DNA of 64,000 nucleotides, from contig JAQFVV010000022.1 in assembly GCA_028023455.1 (NCBI GenBank), forward strand, positions 5,824,100-5,888,099, written 5' to 3'. Below are positions 22,880 to 35,345 of this stretch, piece by piece. Each line of letters begins with the position of its first letter. Positions within the stretch are counted from its first letter, which is position 1. Made by a program: the position numbers and the translations under genes. Under the pieces are notes generated by a model. The model was not told where the DNA came from and ran no database searches. It worked only from the letters and a program-made list of their open reading frames with translations. This DNA comes from Epiperipatus broadwayi (lineage: Eukaryota > Onychophora > Udeonychophora > Euonychophora > Peripatidae).

Positions 22880-25800
22880 TGTGAAAACATTAAATATAAT
22901 ATATATATAAGTATGCTTTTAAATTTGTATGCATACACTGACATTTATAAAAAATATATAAACTTATTAAAGTTATATTTTTTACAAGAAAATTGATTCC
23001 ATATTTAAAAAATATATATACATAAAACCAATGTACACATATGTGCATCTATTACCATCTTACAAATCAAAGTTATTAGTACATTTTAAGTAAATGTTAT
23101 ATATATATGTATTTATCCTTCTACAGTCCTTCATAGAAGTTTTTTCAGATTACTCTTAATTAATTGTAAACATCTTTAAAAATATTGTTAGCAAATTGTT
23201 TTGTTCTCCAGTATTGACAGATTTTTGGAGTTTCTTCTTTTAAAATTTTAACAGTAAAATATAAACTAGAATCATTCCTGTTTTTTAGATATATAATTCA
23301 AGCAAAGTTTATTTACTTTTAAACTTATACATTAGAGATTTAAACTGTGAAGTTAATTATTTAAAATATCATTTCAATAAATTATTTTTCTATATTTGCT
23401 CACCAACTAACATCTGTTCATGAAGTATGTCTTCTGTATGCACTATATATATATATATATATGATGCAGTAACTTTGTCTGTGCTTCTCTGACCATAGGC
23501 AGCATATGTATAAAATTATAACAAGGTAATCCTTCATCAAGGCAATAGAATCTCTTGGTAAGCTGGTCCATTCTAAAACAATAGACTGGCTTATTGACAT
23601 CTTTGGGAAAGGTATAAATCAGGTAACTATGGCATTCAATCATCTCCAATCAGTCTATAATTTGGTAGGCTTGAGGCACATTGTCTAATATACAATATGG
23701 ATTATGAAACACAAAAACAGTCCTTTGCTTCTATGTAAATTCAAATGGAATAACATTAGCAACAGCTCTACTTTTTGCCTTTAGTTATAGCTCCATAATA
23801 AACATCCTTATATTGCTGTAATCTACTCCTCTTTTTTAAATTCAACTTTTTATATTGTATCATAGAATTTAAAACAATAATTAAGTAAATTATTTCTTTA
23901 TCTTAAAAAAGATTTCATGATTCTTTTCAATTTATCTTAAAGCTATTTTTTTAAAAAAAAAGGATTTTTAATCCTTCCAACAACAGAGAATATTATACTA
24001 AATTTTATAAAAATATATTATACAAGCTTTAATTTAAAAAAAAAAAACTTTCTTAATTTAATTAAAAATAGATAGGGAAATATTATAATTACCAGTACAT
24101 CTATTATAACATAAAAATATGCTTGTTTTAATTATCAAATCAGAATAAAACATTAAAAATACCCCTTTTAAAATGTTTGATTTAAAATAATTTATAATAT
24201 TTTTAAGTATCAAAATTGTTATTTAACCCTGAATTGTTATTCTACTGTAATATAGAAAATATCTACAAAAAATTTTGTTTATGTTTATTTCTACTTTTCC
24301 TTTCAACTTTATATATATGCACACATATACTATTACATTGTGTATGTCATGAAACATATAACTGACTTTTCCATAGTGCTTTATTAATTTACTTTAAACA
24401 ATATTAAAACTTAACCAATGCAATAAATTGTTTACTTTTAATAATAAGAACAGTGTGGATAATAAATTAACAATCTTTTATTAAGTACTATATAAATTAC
24501 TCTTCTTAATATTAAAAATTATCAAATATAATATTTTACATTTTTAAAATATTTTATTATCTTTTATAGATACAATACATGTAATATCTTACAATTTTAT
24601 GGTGAATAGCTAAAGTATGTTATTACACAATACATGCATTGATTCAAAAATGGCACTTCAGACAGCTTGGAGAGAGACACAGTTACATCTTTAGTTGAAC
24701 ACACATATTACAGTTACTACCATTGTCAATGATACTATTTGTTAATGGATTTTATTAAATCTTTAAATGACATATTCCATTCACTCTTCTTCCCTAGTAG
24801 TGATTTTGTTAAACTTTAAATTTTTATTCATCAAATTTACATTTATGTTTTGCTACAACTTCACAAATTTTACATTATTTGTTAGATGCATGTGTTGGGA
24901 AAGGAAAATTATTTTTAAAAATATTTTTCATTTCTGAAAATTTAGATAAATTAGTAAGTTGCATTACCAACCAAATTGTTAAGAAATATACTTTATTCTT
25001 ATTGGTTATTCATACATAATGCTGATAAATATTTGAAATTTAAAAAAAACAAACAGACCTACTCTAAATCATTTTCTAAAGTGTAATGAATTTTTATTCA
25101 GATTACTGAAAACTAATGAAATTTTATTTAAAATGTAAAATATTATTTATAATTTTTTTATAAAATGATAAAAGCAATTATGTAAGAGTTTTTACAATTC
25201 ATTTTTCTTCAGTCAATCACAAATTATCACCATAACTTGATTTATTTGTGATGAAGTGCCTTCTTTTAAAGTAAAAAAATCTGAACCTAGTTACATTATT
25301 CTTCTAAAATAGCAATATTTTGTGCAAGAAATTGTAATTAGTAAAAAAATTACTGGAAATATATTTTTTGTTATTCAAATCTAAAAAATAATTAATTTAG
25401 TGGTTTAAATAAATTTATTTTTGCAGTCAAATATAAATTACTACCATAATGTGATTCTTTTGTCTATGAAATGCTTTTTTTTTAAAGTAATTAAATCTCA
25501 ATCTAATTTCATTATTCTTCTATAAATATTATAAAAATATTTTGTGCAAAAAAAAACAATAATAAGTAAAAAAAAAAAAAAGAATTACAGAAAATGCATG
25601 TTTTATTATTGAAGTTGAAACAACAAAGAAAAGCAATCAAATGCTCTCATATAGAACAAATGAAAAACTACTAGTTACTGATGATGAGGAGGAGCTTCAG
25701 GCTTGATTCAGGTTGTAAAAATTGAAATTACTACCATCTCTGGATCTTTTTTTACAACTAAATCTTTAAAATGTTGTTAATTCTCAATTTTCCCATTAGA

Positions 25801-26318
25801 TTATTAGAATAAGTCCAAAATGAACATTATAATGTTAAAGATAACCTCAGTAGCACTATTTAAAGCCTTCCCCAAGTGATGGGCAGTGAAGCATAAAGGG
25901 TTAATCAAAACATACTCAAGCATGAAAATAAATAAATAGTTAGGCACTTGGTCAATGCATAAAGAAAGCCAACAACTATCATAAATTTGCAGTATTTTAG
26001 CTAGGAACAGGGTCATCATTAGGAAACTCGGAGATTAAATCAATCTTATTTCCTCTCCCATATGTCAACATGATATTTATTACTTAAATTAGAAATGCAT
26101 GATTCTACTCAAGAGATAAATATATATATTGAAAAACATAAATATATATTACAAATAGAATGTCATGCATGATCCTTATCAATGGAATAAAAATTACTAA
26201 TAAAATTATTGAAAAAAAATACATATTTAAATATATTATAACTTCTAAATAGCATGCTAGGAATAAATTCCATTAAACTAATTATTATTTACAAATTATT
26301 ATTATTCACAATTAATCA
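22880..26318. other. AT-rich region without recognisable gene
   Basis: Long low-complexity A/T sequence with TA microsatellites (near 23445-23462) and A/T homopolymers. Two similar stretches near 25240-25400 and 25440-25600 share TGTGAT...GAAATGC/GAAGTGC, TTTTAAAGTAA and ATTATTCTTCTA, suggesting an old ~230-bp direct duplication. The ORFs seen here look like chance. Confidence 0.5.
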
Positions 26319-26320
26319 GC

Positions 26321-26435
26321 TTTTTTTTTTTTTTTTTCATATGTCATAGCATCGGCCGGGACGCGAACCCACAACCATCTGCAACCAACTACTTGCTTGC
26401 ATGGCGGCTGCGATACCTCTCGGCTAACAACGCAA
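26321..26435 (-). mobile_element. tRNA-derived SINE, copy 1
   Basis: On the minus strand: a tRNA-like head with a C-T-G-C anticodon-type stem, a B-box-like GGGTTCGCGTCCCGG, then GATGCTATGACATATG and a poly-A tail (poly-T on the plus strand). The conserved end GCTATGACA(C/T)ATG followed by A-run is shared with five other copies in the window (26622-26705 has only a loose GCCATATG match). Confidence 0.75.
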
Positions 26436-26621
26436 GACAGCTTTATTACAGATTTTCTGTGTTTTGACATGTCTTGGATATATCTGAGTTTATGCTTAAT
26501 AATTAATAATACTAATTAGTTTATCATATGAGACATGTTTAAACTAAAATCCTAAACTGCTGTTTAATAGCTTAACTAATGTAAAAAGTTCAATTTTTTG
26601 CAATATTGCTGTTAATAACTC

Positions 26622-26788
26622 CGTTGGTGGCCTAGCTCAGTTGCCTTCCAAGCAGCTGGCACCGGTTCCCTTCCCGGTCAACGGCATTGCCATATGAAAA
26701 AAAAATACAGAAGCCTCAGAAATAGCTACAAATTGCATTATATTATTTTATTCTACTAACACGAGCGAAACCGCAGGTACAGCTAGTA
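26622..26788 (+). mobile_element. tRNA-derived SINE, copy 2 (variant with longer tail)
   Basis: TTGGTGGCCTAGCTCAG supplies an A box and GGTTCCCTTCC a degenerate B box, followed by GCCATATG and an A-run near 26705. Beyond it a further ~80 bp ends in GAGCGAAACCGCAGGTAC plus AGCTAGT at 26788. If that end belongs to the same unit, this copy carries a tail the others lack, perhaps shared with a partner LINE; a CTAG-T end could also suggest a Helitron. The tail boundary is uncertain. Confidence 0.55.
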
Positions 26789-26799
26789 TATATAGTACT

Positions 26800-28045
26800 T
26801 AAATATTTTTAAGAAGCATTTAAAATCATCATACCTTATTTATCAAAACAACGACATCGTAATAATTTAACAAAACAATTATCATTATGGCATATAAAAA
26901 ATATTAAAACTTCGCTAATATTAATGTTGATATATTACTGCAAATGCATTATCTATAAAAAAAACATATGAATATTAATTTCAATAATATTTTTATAAAA
27001 GAGGGGATGGGGAGAAGGAAAAATATTTAAAGCCCGCAAATATTATAATGAAGCCTTGCAAACAAATTGTCAGTTGAATCACGACAGTTTATAGATTTAC
27101 TAGTTACTGATTTAACACTTATGTGACTGTGGTCTACATTTCAATGTTGTATTCATTCTTGAATACTTAATAATAAGAAATGAATAAATATTATTATTTC
27201 ATAGATGTCAAAACATTATAAATTATTTAAGTGCAATTCTGCGATATTAGAATAGTTTAGTGCTACTAAATATCACAGACGTGAAATTTTTGTAAAAAAA
27301 AAAATGTAATAAATAAGAATACAAAATAAATTTAATAAAAATTTAAAAAAACTAAAATTTTAATCATGTAAACTACTTTATTGCACGTATTAATAACATA
27401 TTTTTATTATATATATGTTAAATTATTTTACTCTTGCGTTAACTTTACATAACAATACAAGTTGAAAGTTTTATTCTGTTAAAACATCAACTATTCTAGA
27501 TTAAAATTCAAAATTGTAGAAATACAATACACTATTTATTCTTTTTGTTCAAAGGTGGGAATATGGACATATCTTTCTAGAGGAGAGAACTTGATAATAC
27601 AATCAATTCGTAATAAAAATTTGTTTAGAGTTTAGAATAAATTTTATAATTAATATCAGCAGTAGCTAATCACAAACAAGTAAACGACTATTCCACTTCC
27701 AAGAATAATAAAAAGACAAAAAAAAAATTATAATAATATTATACTAAAGTTGAGTTTTGCAATAACTATATCAATTATTCTATAAATCATAAATATATTC
27801 TAATATTTTGAGATACTACATTTTAACTTTTTCTGCAGCATCGCCAATGTATTCCAATGAAAATAATTAACATTGCATTTTTTCAGAATATGTTCTTTCT
27901 TTCCTTTTTAAATAATCTTTATAATGTAAACAAAGTCTGCCTCTCCTACAAAAACTATGCTCAAGTTTACAAATAAAATATTCTTTTAGGAAGACTTATA
28001 TTATCACATCCAGAAAGTTGAACATATCAATTGATTTTACGGCCT
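26800..28045. other. AT-rich region without recognisable gene
   Basis: No coding region, repeat boundary or RNA gene that I can support. Confidence 0.5.
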
Positions 28046-28046
28046 C

Positions 28047-28151
28047 TTTTTTTTTTTTCATGTGTCATAGCATCGGCCAGGAAGCGAACCCGCTAACCCA
28101 GAACAACTGATTGTAAGGCAGCTGTGCTGACCACTCGACCACCAACACTTG
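28047..28151 (-). mobile_element. tRNA-derived SINE, copy 3
   Basis: Minus-strand tRNA-like head with A box TGGTCGAGTGG and GGGTTCGCTTCCTGG in the B-box position, ending GATGCTATGACACATG plus poly-A. Very close to the copies at 37030, 45224 and 47508. Confidence 0.8.
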
Positions 28152-30876
28152 ACTGGTCTTGTGGCCTTGCCATTACATTTTTAAATTTTTGTAGAGCATT
28201 TTTAAATGACACTTGTTGTAATGATAGGGTGGATTAGGAAGTACATCTTATACTTTCAGACAGTTATTTTCTTTAAGTTATACATATAATGTGAGTTTAT
28301 GTACATTCCTATTTTCATTAAAATACTGGTGATGATTTTCAGCAACTGCTTACCAAAATTTTCATTTTTAGAATAATCTCTGTCAAATTTTTCTTCACTT
28401 TTCAGCTTTCCAATATTTTTGCTTTTATTAATCTTTACATGTGGAAGGCATCCTAATATACTTAGGATTTTTTTAAAAAGATAAATAGTCATAAAGTGAT
28501 AAATATTTTCAATCATAATTCAGGGGGAGGGGGGGTTACAGTTGTGGATGATATTAAAAACATATTTATTTTATGCTGACTGAATTGACTTATATTTTCT
28601 TTGCTTTCTTAATCATTTTTAAAATGTATTGATTGGAAATATCTAGATGTACCTAAAAATCATAGAAATTATTTTTACATATATTAAATTTTGATAATTT
28701 AATGCATCAACCTTTAACAACGTCAACATTTTTAATTTATTAGATCTCTCTATTCTGGTATCATGCACAAGAAGCTTAAAACATCAGTGACTATTACCTA
28801 GTACATTTAAATCATATGCTCAGATCAGTTTGTAATTTTTTCCATAATAAATTAGGCTTGTGATTTAAATCTGGAAGTAATATTAGCCCAAATAATAAAA
28901 TGGTGATAGATATGGTTGATAGAATTAATAATTTACTTCCAACTTAGAATTCCAAGGCTTATTGACAAAATCAAAAACCAGATGGTATCAGGATTTAAAT
29001 ACATTACCATTTGATAATCACTGATTACTAAAACATATCAACTGTTCAGGAAGGTGGTTTGTAATAAAATCTTAAGAGTGTTATGAATTTAAAACTACTT
29101 ACTTGAATAGTAAAATGGAGTTAAAGATAATGGCTAGATGCATAACTGCATTATTTCCAGGTTTGAATCCCAAAAATCAGTAATAAACATAGAAATCATA
29201 AACTGATATGGAAATGGGAGATTTAAATGCACTTCCAACTATTAATCAATTATTGCACTAGAGTAGGAACTACTCTTGTTTTGATACATTTGATTTTCTT
29301 TTACTTTCTAATCAGCTAAAAAAAAAGATAGAAAGAAGTTCTGTCTAGCTAAAAAGATTCAAAAAATTTAAAAATTAATACTCAATCCATATCATCGTTT
29401 TGCTTGTGTGGCATAACATTTTGTATTCTATACCTCTGATAATCATACTAATTTACAGTTTTCAATAAATAAAATTGTTTTTTTATTTCTAATTGTATGG
29501 TTACAATCATTTTATTCTCTTTTCTTGTTGTTGTTGACTTATTGATTATAATGACTTCATGATGTGCATATCAGTCTATCTGATTTGACTATTATTATAA
29601 TTTTCAAGTATTCATAATGCTAGTAATTAATGTGTGCTCATTTATTTATTAATGAGTGATAAAGCGAAATTCTAATGATGATTGAAGTCTCAAATTATCT
29701 TAAAATGTCTATCATAAGTACAAAACCTTTTATTTACCTTAAATGCTTCATTCTTTTTTCCTATTCCTTGGGTGTTGAGAAAAATATTAATAAAATATAG
29801 AATAAGCTTTCTAAACAGAGTTTGTTGTTAATAACTAAAATAGAAAATGCATTCAATTTTTTAAAATTCTAATTCTTATATCTAGGATAATTTTATTTAA
29901 TTCTGTGAAATATGATTAGATAAATGATTAAATGATTCATTGGAAATACTGGCTTATGATTTCCACTAATGCTACTTTTCCTCTATGGTTAATCAAAGCC
30001 TGTTTTCTGTATGATGTGACAGAATGACAAAGTCTGGAGTTCAAGTTATATATCATTTCCAGTGCTCAAATTTCTTATGAACTCCCAAGTAGTAAACCAT
30101 TCAACTATTTATATATTTAATGCCTAATTATGATGCTGGATTTTTTTTAAATAGATAAGATGATTATGCTATACAATATCTGAAAAACATCTTGAAAAGA
30201 TTCTCATTAAAATTGTATAGTGTTTTAAAAGCACTACATAAATCTGTGCACCAAATTAGATATAGATGAAACAATGTCTATATAGATTTCCCCAGATAGA
30301 CTGGAACAATGAAGAAGAAAAGCATTATTCATTAATTTTGGAAGTTAAGGGTTTCAAACAGTTTTTTTATTTTAGTTTCACCATGTAGTTAAAAGTAGTA
30401 GATACCCATTTACTAACCAATATTGTATGATTACATGCATTGGCTATGGATGGCTATCTAAAAGAAAATATAAAAGTTTTTGCATTTTACCCAGTTTGGA
30501 TTTGACTTACAGTTCATGGCTTTGACAAATAGAAATACTACCATTATATCCATCAAATTAAATTGTTTTAAATCAATAAATATGTTTATAATTTCAATTC
30601 ATTCATTAATATTAAACCATAGTAAAATAGTTAATACATTCTTATAGAAATTGTGCTAGCTTTATTAATTATATTGCAATGTTTTTGGTTTTTTTTTCAA
30701 TTGTCTGAGTATTTTACTTTGTAATTTATTTATTTTATTTTTTTTGCATATTTGATTTGCAATAAATACTACAATGTTTTGAATGTAAACATGTATTTTT
30801 TTTATAATAATAAGGAAACGAAATTATTAATCACATGATTTAATTCAATAAGCTTGTATTTACAAATGTAATACAA
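28152..30876. other. AT-rich region without recognisable gene
   Basis: No coding region supported. A weak B-box-like GGTTTGAATCCC near 29160 lacks a partner A box. A G9-type tract lies near 28523-28535. Confidence 0.5.
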
Positions 30877-31078
30877 TGAGCATGCTAATAGCTCTAAACA
30901 AGCTTTTTCAATAAATGCTGCAAGAGAAAGCATTCAAAATCTCTATCTAGAATTATCCCTATCCCCAAACCAGTTTTAAGCTAATGGCTGTCATCAGTGA
31001 GATGCTAAAACATTCAGACTCTAGATCCAAAATACAAATTCAAGCACAACATTTATTGAATATTTAACTATTAAGTAG
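30877..31078 (+). mobile_element. FB1-family fragment (arm plus part of loop)
   Basis: Starts with GCTAATAGCTCTAAACAAGC like the 52-kb FB1. It then has AAGAGAAAGCATTCAAAATC, CCCCAAACCAGTTTTAAGC, CATCAGTGAG and the ATCCAAAATACAAATTCAAG start of the loop. Only one arm is present. Its hammerhead-like core on the minus strand reads CTGATGA with an AGC/GCT stem, and GAAAC has become AAAAC. Confidence 0.7.
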
Positions 31079-31176
31079 ATAATTATATCTTTTTCTATTT
31101 ACAGTTCAACCTCTGTAATTATCTTAGATATTGGTTACTCCTAATAATTAAACTATTATCATTTTCAAACATCATC

Positions 31177-31570
31177 AGTGTGCAAAACTCTCCATATAGT
31201 AGTGCCATCTTGTGCTAACAAGAGTAATCAGTAAATGCCAGAAGGCTTATAAACCATTGAGCTTGGATTGAAAATATTAATTGTGTTTTCAATTTCATTC
31301 TCATAGTTTTGTAGTTAAATAGAATTAAAAGGTGGGTGCTGGAGGGTTGCATTAGATCCTAAGATCTAGGTGCAATGCTCTCAGATCCAAGGCTCCTCAC
31401 TGGGAGTAGGCACTAGATAGGGATTTTATGCACAAGCCTTCTGGCATTCATTGATTGCTCTTGTTAGCACAAGATGGCACTACTATATGGAGAGTTTTGC
31501 TTTGTTTTGAATTGTTTCATAACAATTATGTGCTAGTATGAGATAGTGATTATGTGATGTTTAGTGGTTT
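31177..31570. mobile_element. Foldback element FB2, copy a (internally deleted)
   Basis: Left terminal block (CAAAACTCTCCATATAGTAG and following, 31193-31250) is mirrored at 31430-31500. The interior keeps the GATCCTAAGATCTAGGTGCA segment but the ribozyme-like core has been lost: CCTCACTG joins directly to GGAGTAGGCACTAG. The right end reads TAGTGATTATGTGATGTTTAGTGG, the family terminus. It lies just beyond the 3' side of the RTE-like LINE relic. Confidence 0.8.
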
Positions 31571-31584
31571 ATTATCAGTGTGTT

Positions 31585-32050
31585 GTAGAGAAAAGGTTTC
31601 TCCATATTTATACATCTACTCCAATCTATAGCTTCTTCTTGTGCTAAATCAGTCCAATAAACTTTTTATTTCATTCATTCACTTTATGTATGAGCTTTTT
31701 CTAATTCTTTTACAATCTCTTGTAATGAATTTTAAGAATTGGCTTGGTCCATCTATTCTCATATTTTCTAACAGTTGTCTACCCTAATTACATTTCATCC
31801 TCTTAATTCTTTAAGTGAAATTAACGATACTATTCATTTTCTCAACCATATGTTAACTTTTTGATCTCTCGCCATACTTTATAATATCAATTTTTGATCT
31901 CTTTTTGTTACTTTCAACATACATCTCCCCATACTTTACAATATCATCAGAAGTGTCTGTATTGTGTCAAGTCATATTCATAAGTAAATATTAGTGAAAC
32001 ACATTTATTTTTAAAAATGCAAACACATGAGTGTATTTCCGTTTAATTTT
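31585..32050 (-). pseudogene. RTE/BovB-like LINE relic, C-terminal part
   Basis: Minus-strand translation gives scattered C-terminal-like blocks, including VRKYENRWTK with the spacing of the region after the thumb in RTE-type ORFs, where K/R-W-T/N-K blocks are common. There are many stops and frame changes. This is the weakest part of the relic; position between the YLGQ-like block and the 3' side supports it. Confidence 0.5.
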
Positions 32051-32264
32051 AAATTATTTTTGCTAAAAGCACTTCATCCAAATTAAATCCTATAATTAAT
32101 TTCATTCAATTTATGTTTCTATCTATGTTAATAATTTGGATAAGATATTTACAGTTGCAAATAGCTTCCTATTTACGTTTATCAATTTCTATATTATGCA
32201 ACACTATTAAACATTATTTTAATAATAATTATCTTTAGTCATACTTTTTAGTTTTATATCAGTA
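32050..32264 (-). pseudogene. RTE/BovB-like LINE relic, thumb block
   Basis: Minus-strand reading NIEIDKRK, then CKYLIQIINIDRNI corresponds to the NIEI.G..I......YLGQII block that follows the palm in RTE-clade reverse transcriptases (YLIQ here for YLGQ). An in-frame TAG interrupts it. Adjacent FB2 copy b separates it from the palm region. Confidence 0.75.
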
Positions 32265-32757
32265 AACATCACATGATCACCATTTTCTATGCTTGCTCAT
32301 AACTGTTATTAAAACAAGCAAAACTCTCTATTCGTATTGCCACTCAGTGCAAGCCAGAGTAATCAATGAATTCCAGAAGGCTTGTGCAAATAGTGGTGGC
32401 TGTGGTTATTAAAAGAACCAAAGAAACCAAAATGTATAGGTATTGAACTGAGTTCAGACCTATATGACTATATAAGCTAATGAGCTTGGATTGAAAATAT
32501 TATGGTGTTTTCAATTTAAGATTCATAGTTTTGTAGTTAAGTAGAGATAAAAGATGGCTACTGGAGGGTTGCATTAGATCCTAAGATCTAGGTGCAGTGC
32601 TCTCAGACCCAAGGCTCCTCACAAAGGCCACAAGCCAGAAACTAGTCTGTGGATATTGGGTGCATAGGCACTAGATGGGGATTTTATGCACAAGCCTTCT
32701 GGCATCCATTGATTACTCTGACTTGCACTGAGTATAGAGAGTTTTGCCTGTTTTTAG
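32265..32757. mobile_element. Foldback element FB2, copy b
   Basis: Begins AAACATCACATGATCACC (32267-32284) and holds the terminal block at 32318-32390. The central segment contains GATCCTAAGATCTAGGTGCA and a GGCCACAAGCCAGAAACTAG remnant of the ribozyme-like core that has lost CTGATGA. The terminal block returns in inverted form at 32680-32750. It is inserted in the LINE relic between palm and thumb blocks. Confidence 0.85.
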
Positions 32758-32987
32758 TTTTATCTAATAGCTTTTGCAACATTTCTTTCTAATAGCTCTT
32801 GCAACATTTCTTAAAGCTCTTAAGCAAATTTTTAAAAATAAACATTTGATATGAAAAATCTAGATGATTTAAATCTGTTTCTGTATTCATTTCTTTAGCT
32901 TTCCATTTTAATTTACAAAATATTATACATAATAAAAAGTTTTGGAAAAATGAAATCACTCTGCATAGAATCTTATCAATATTAATC
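32758..32987 (-). pseudogene. RTE/BovB-like LINE relic, RT palm motifs B-C
   Basis: Minus-strand reading includes a ISFFQNFLLCIIF block (expected SPKLF...F position), KLKWKAKEMNTE, then LNHLDFSYQMFIFKN. The last corresponds to LNHLRFADDIVLFS, the YxDD-equivalent (FADD) motif C of RTE elements; both Asp are lost (FSYQ). Inactive. FB2 copies b and c flank it on both sides. Confidence 0.8.
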
Positions 32988-33948
32988 TCTAAACATCACA
33001 TGATCATTATTCTTTATGCTTATACAAGCTGTTTACACAGATGCAAAACTCTCCATACAGTAGCATCACTCAGTGCAAGGCCAGATTAATCAATGGATGC
33101 AGAAAGGTTTGTGCATAAAATACCTATTTAGTCCCTACTTATCCACTAACCCCAGACAAGTTTCTAGCTTCTGGTTTTCATCAGTGGGAGCCTTGAATCT
33201 AAGAGCACTGCACTTAGATCTTAGGATCTAATGCAACTCTCCAGAAGCTACCTTTTACTTTATTAGCTAAAAGCTTTGAATCCAAAATGAAAACACAGTA
33301 ATGTTTTCAAGCTCATTAGCTTGTATAGTTGTATAGATGTGAACTCAGTTCAGCCATAGTTTTTGGTGTCATTTTTTAATAACCACAGTTATCATAATCC
33401 CATTGAGCAGGATTGGTATTAAACCACTAAACATCACATGATCACCATTCTTTATGCTTTACACAAGCTGTTTATACAGAGGCAAAACTCTCCATATAGT
33501 AGCATATTTGTGTAAGCATAAAGAATGGTGATCATGTGATATTAAGTGGATTAATACCAATCCTGCTCAATAGGATTATGGTGACTGTGGTAATTAAAGA
33601 GCCAAGGACACTAAAAACTATGGATGCTGAATTAAGTTCAGATATATACAACTATAAGCTAATGAGCTTGAATTGAAAACATTATTGTTTTCATTTTAGA
33701 CTCAAAACTTTATAGTTCGTTAATACGATAAAACTGCTAGAGAGTTACATTAGATCCTAAGATCTAGGTGCAGTACTCTGATCCAAGGCTTCTCACTAAT
33801 GAAAGCTTCAAGAGATATTGAATGAGTAGACACTAGTTAGGGATTTTATGTGCAAACTTTTCTACATCTAATGATTACTCTGACTTGTACAGAGTGGTGC
33901 TACTGTATGGATAGTTTTATCTCTGTGCAATATTAATCTCCTTAATGT
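32988..33948. mobile_element. Foldback element FB2, copy c (giant palindrome)
   Basis: About 960 bp. Left half 32990-33415 is mirrored by 33550-33945, giving ~400-bp arms. The centre (33425-33545) is itself a small FB2-type palindrome bounded by CTAAACATCACATGATCACC and ATGGTGATCATGTGAT. Arm landmarks include AAACTCTCCATACAGTAG, TTAGATCTTAGGATCTAATG and CCTATTGAGCAGGATTGGT. The left arm holds a hammerhead-like core (minus strand, 33161-33184) with a poorly paired stem. No ORF. Confidence 0.9.
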
Positions 33949-34544
33949 AGCCATATAGTTTAATCATTGCTGTTGTGTTACGATTATTATTATTGAGAAT
34001 TAACAATATTTTTAGTTTGCCTTAACTTTTTTAATTAACCCATAAGTACTTATAAAATCAAACACATTTTTAATCTGTATATTCAAAGCATAATGGCGAT
34101 TAATAATCACTGGTTTTTTCTACAACTTCTTTTAATATCTATATAAGAACTATGGTTCAATAAGCATTCAAATTTCTGTTTGATCAAAGTTTTTTATAGA
34201 TTAGTTGTAACAATCTTAATAAGATCTTATATAAAACTGTCAGAAAATTGATAATTTTGTAATTTCTAATATCTTTCTTTCTATTTTTTTTAAATGCAAA
34301 GTCATTACTGCTTTTTGTCCAATATCTGGTATACTTTTATTATTTAAAAATTTGGTATATACTTTGCTAACAATTTTTCTATTAAAAATGTCTATAACAA
34401 TTCAATTTTTGTCTGGATCTTTTTTATTTTTTTATATTTAATTATATGTCTAATCTCTTCATTTAAAATACATAGAGCTTTAAAAAATGTCATAATTGTG
34501 AAGACAGTGTTTTTGTTTTGAGGTTTTTTTGTTTATTACTACAA
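33949..34544 (-). pseudogene. RTE/BovB-like LINE relic, RT fingers/palm start
   Basis: Minus-strand translation reads KIVSKVYTKFLNN, SIPDIGQKAVMTLHLKK, then degenerate blocks in the positions of NYRPI and the PREQAGFR..YST segment. The phrase order matches RTE-clade RTs (KVLTKLFN....IPD.WQ.A.I.L.HKKG). Many stops. This is the clearest section of the relic for assigning it to the RTE/BovB group rather than to the 13-kb LINE family. Confidence 0.8.
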
Positions 34545-35345
34545 AGTTAAAACAATAGCAAACACTTGATATAGTAGTGCCACCCAGTGCAAGTCTTAGT
34601 AATCAAGGGATGCAAGGTTTGTGCATAAAATTCCTATCTAGTACCCAATCATCCAATATCCCCAGACTAGTTTCTAGTTTGTGGCTTTCATCAGTGAGGA
34701 TCCTTTAATCTGAGAACACTACATTTAGATCTTAGGATCTAAAACACCACCTCCACCCCATCAACCACCTTTTGCATATTTAATTAACTATAAAATTATG
34801 AGCTTAAAATGAAAACACAATATTTTCAAATCAAGCAAATTCATTTGAATAGTCATATAGATTTGAACCCATTTCAGTATCTGTACATTTTAATGTCTCT
34901 GGTGATCATGTGATGTTTTAGTGGTTTTATAACAATCCTACTCATAGAATAATGGTGACCATGTTTCTAAAAAACCAAACTGAACTGAGTTCACATATAT
35001 ATGACTATACAAGCAAATATGCTTGGACTGAAAACATTTGCATTTTCATCTTAGGCTCTGAGTTTTATAGTTAACTAAAAGGGTAAAAAATAGTTGCTGG
35101 AGGATTATTTTAGATCATAAGATCTAGATGTGCTCTCAGATTCAAGGCTTCTCACTGATAAAATCCATAAGCTAAATACTAGTCTAGGGATATTGGATGA
35201 GCAGGTACTAGATAGGAATTTTATGGACAAATCTTTTTGCATCCATTGATTACTATGGCTTCTACTGCATGGAGAGTTAGCAATTGTTTTAATAGCTTAT
35301 GTATAGGAAATGATGATCATGTGATGTTTTAGTGGTTTTATACTA
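34545..35345. mobile_element. Foldback element FB2, copy d
   Basis: About 800-bp palindrome with arms of about 360 bp (34550-34910 and 34960-35340). The minus strand at 34671-34694 keeps CTGATGA, an AGCC-CACAA-type loop and GAAACTAGTC; the other arm's core is decayed (CTGATAA ... AATAC). The right end is GATGATCATGTGATGTTTTAGTGG. It splits the LINE relic just after its endonuclease-RT linker. Confidence 0.9.

Noticed and set aside
28256-28516. Minus-strand 86-aa ORF rich in Lys/Ile
   Set aside because: Low complexity, no domain and no neighbouring support.
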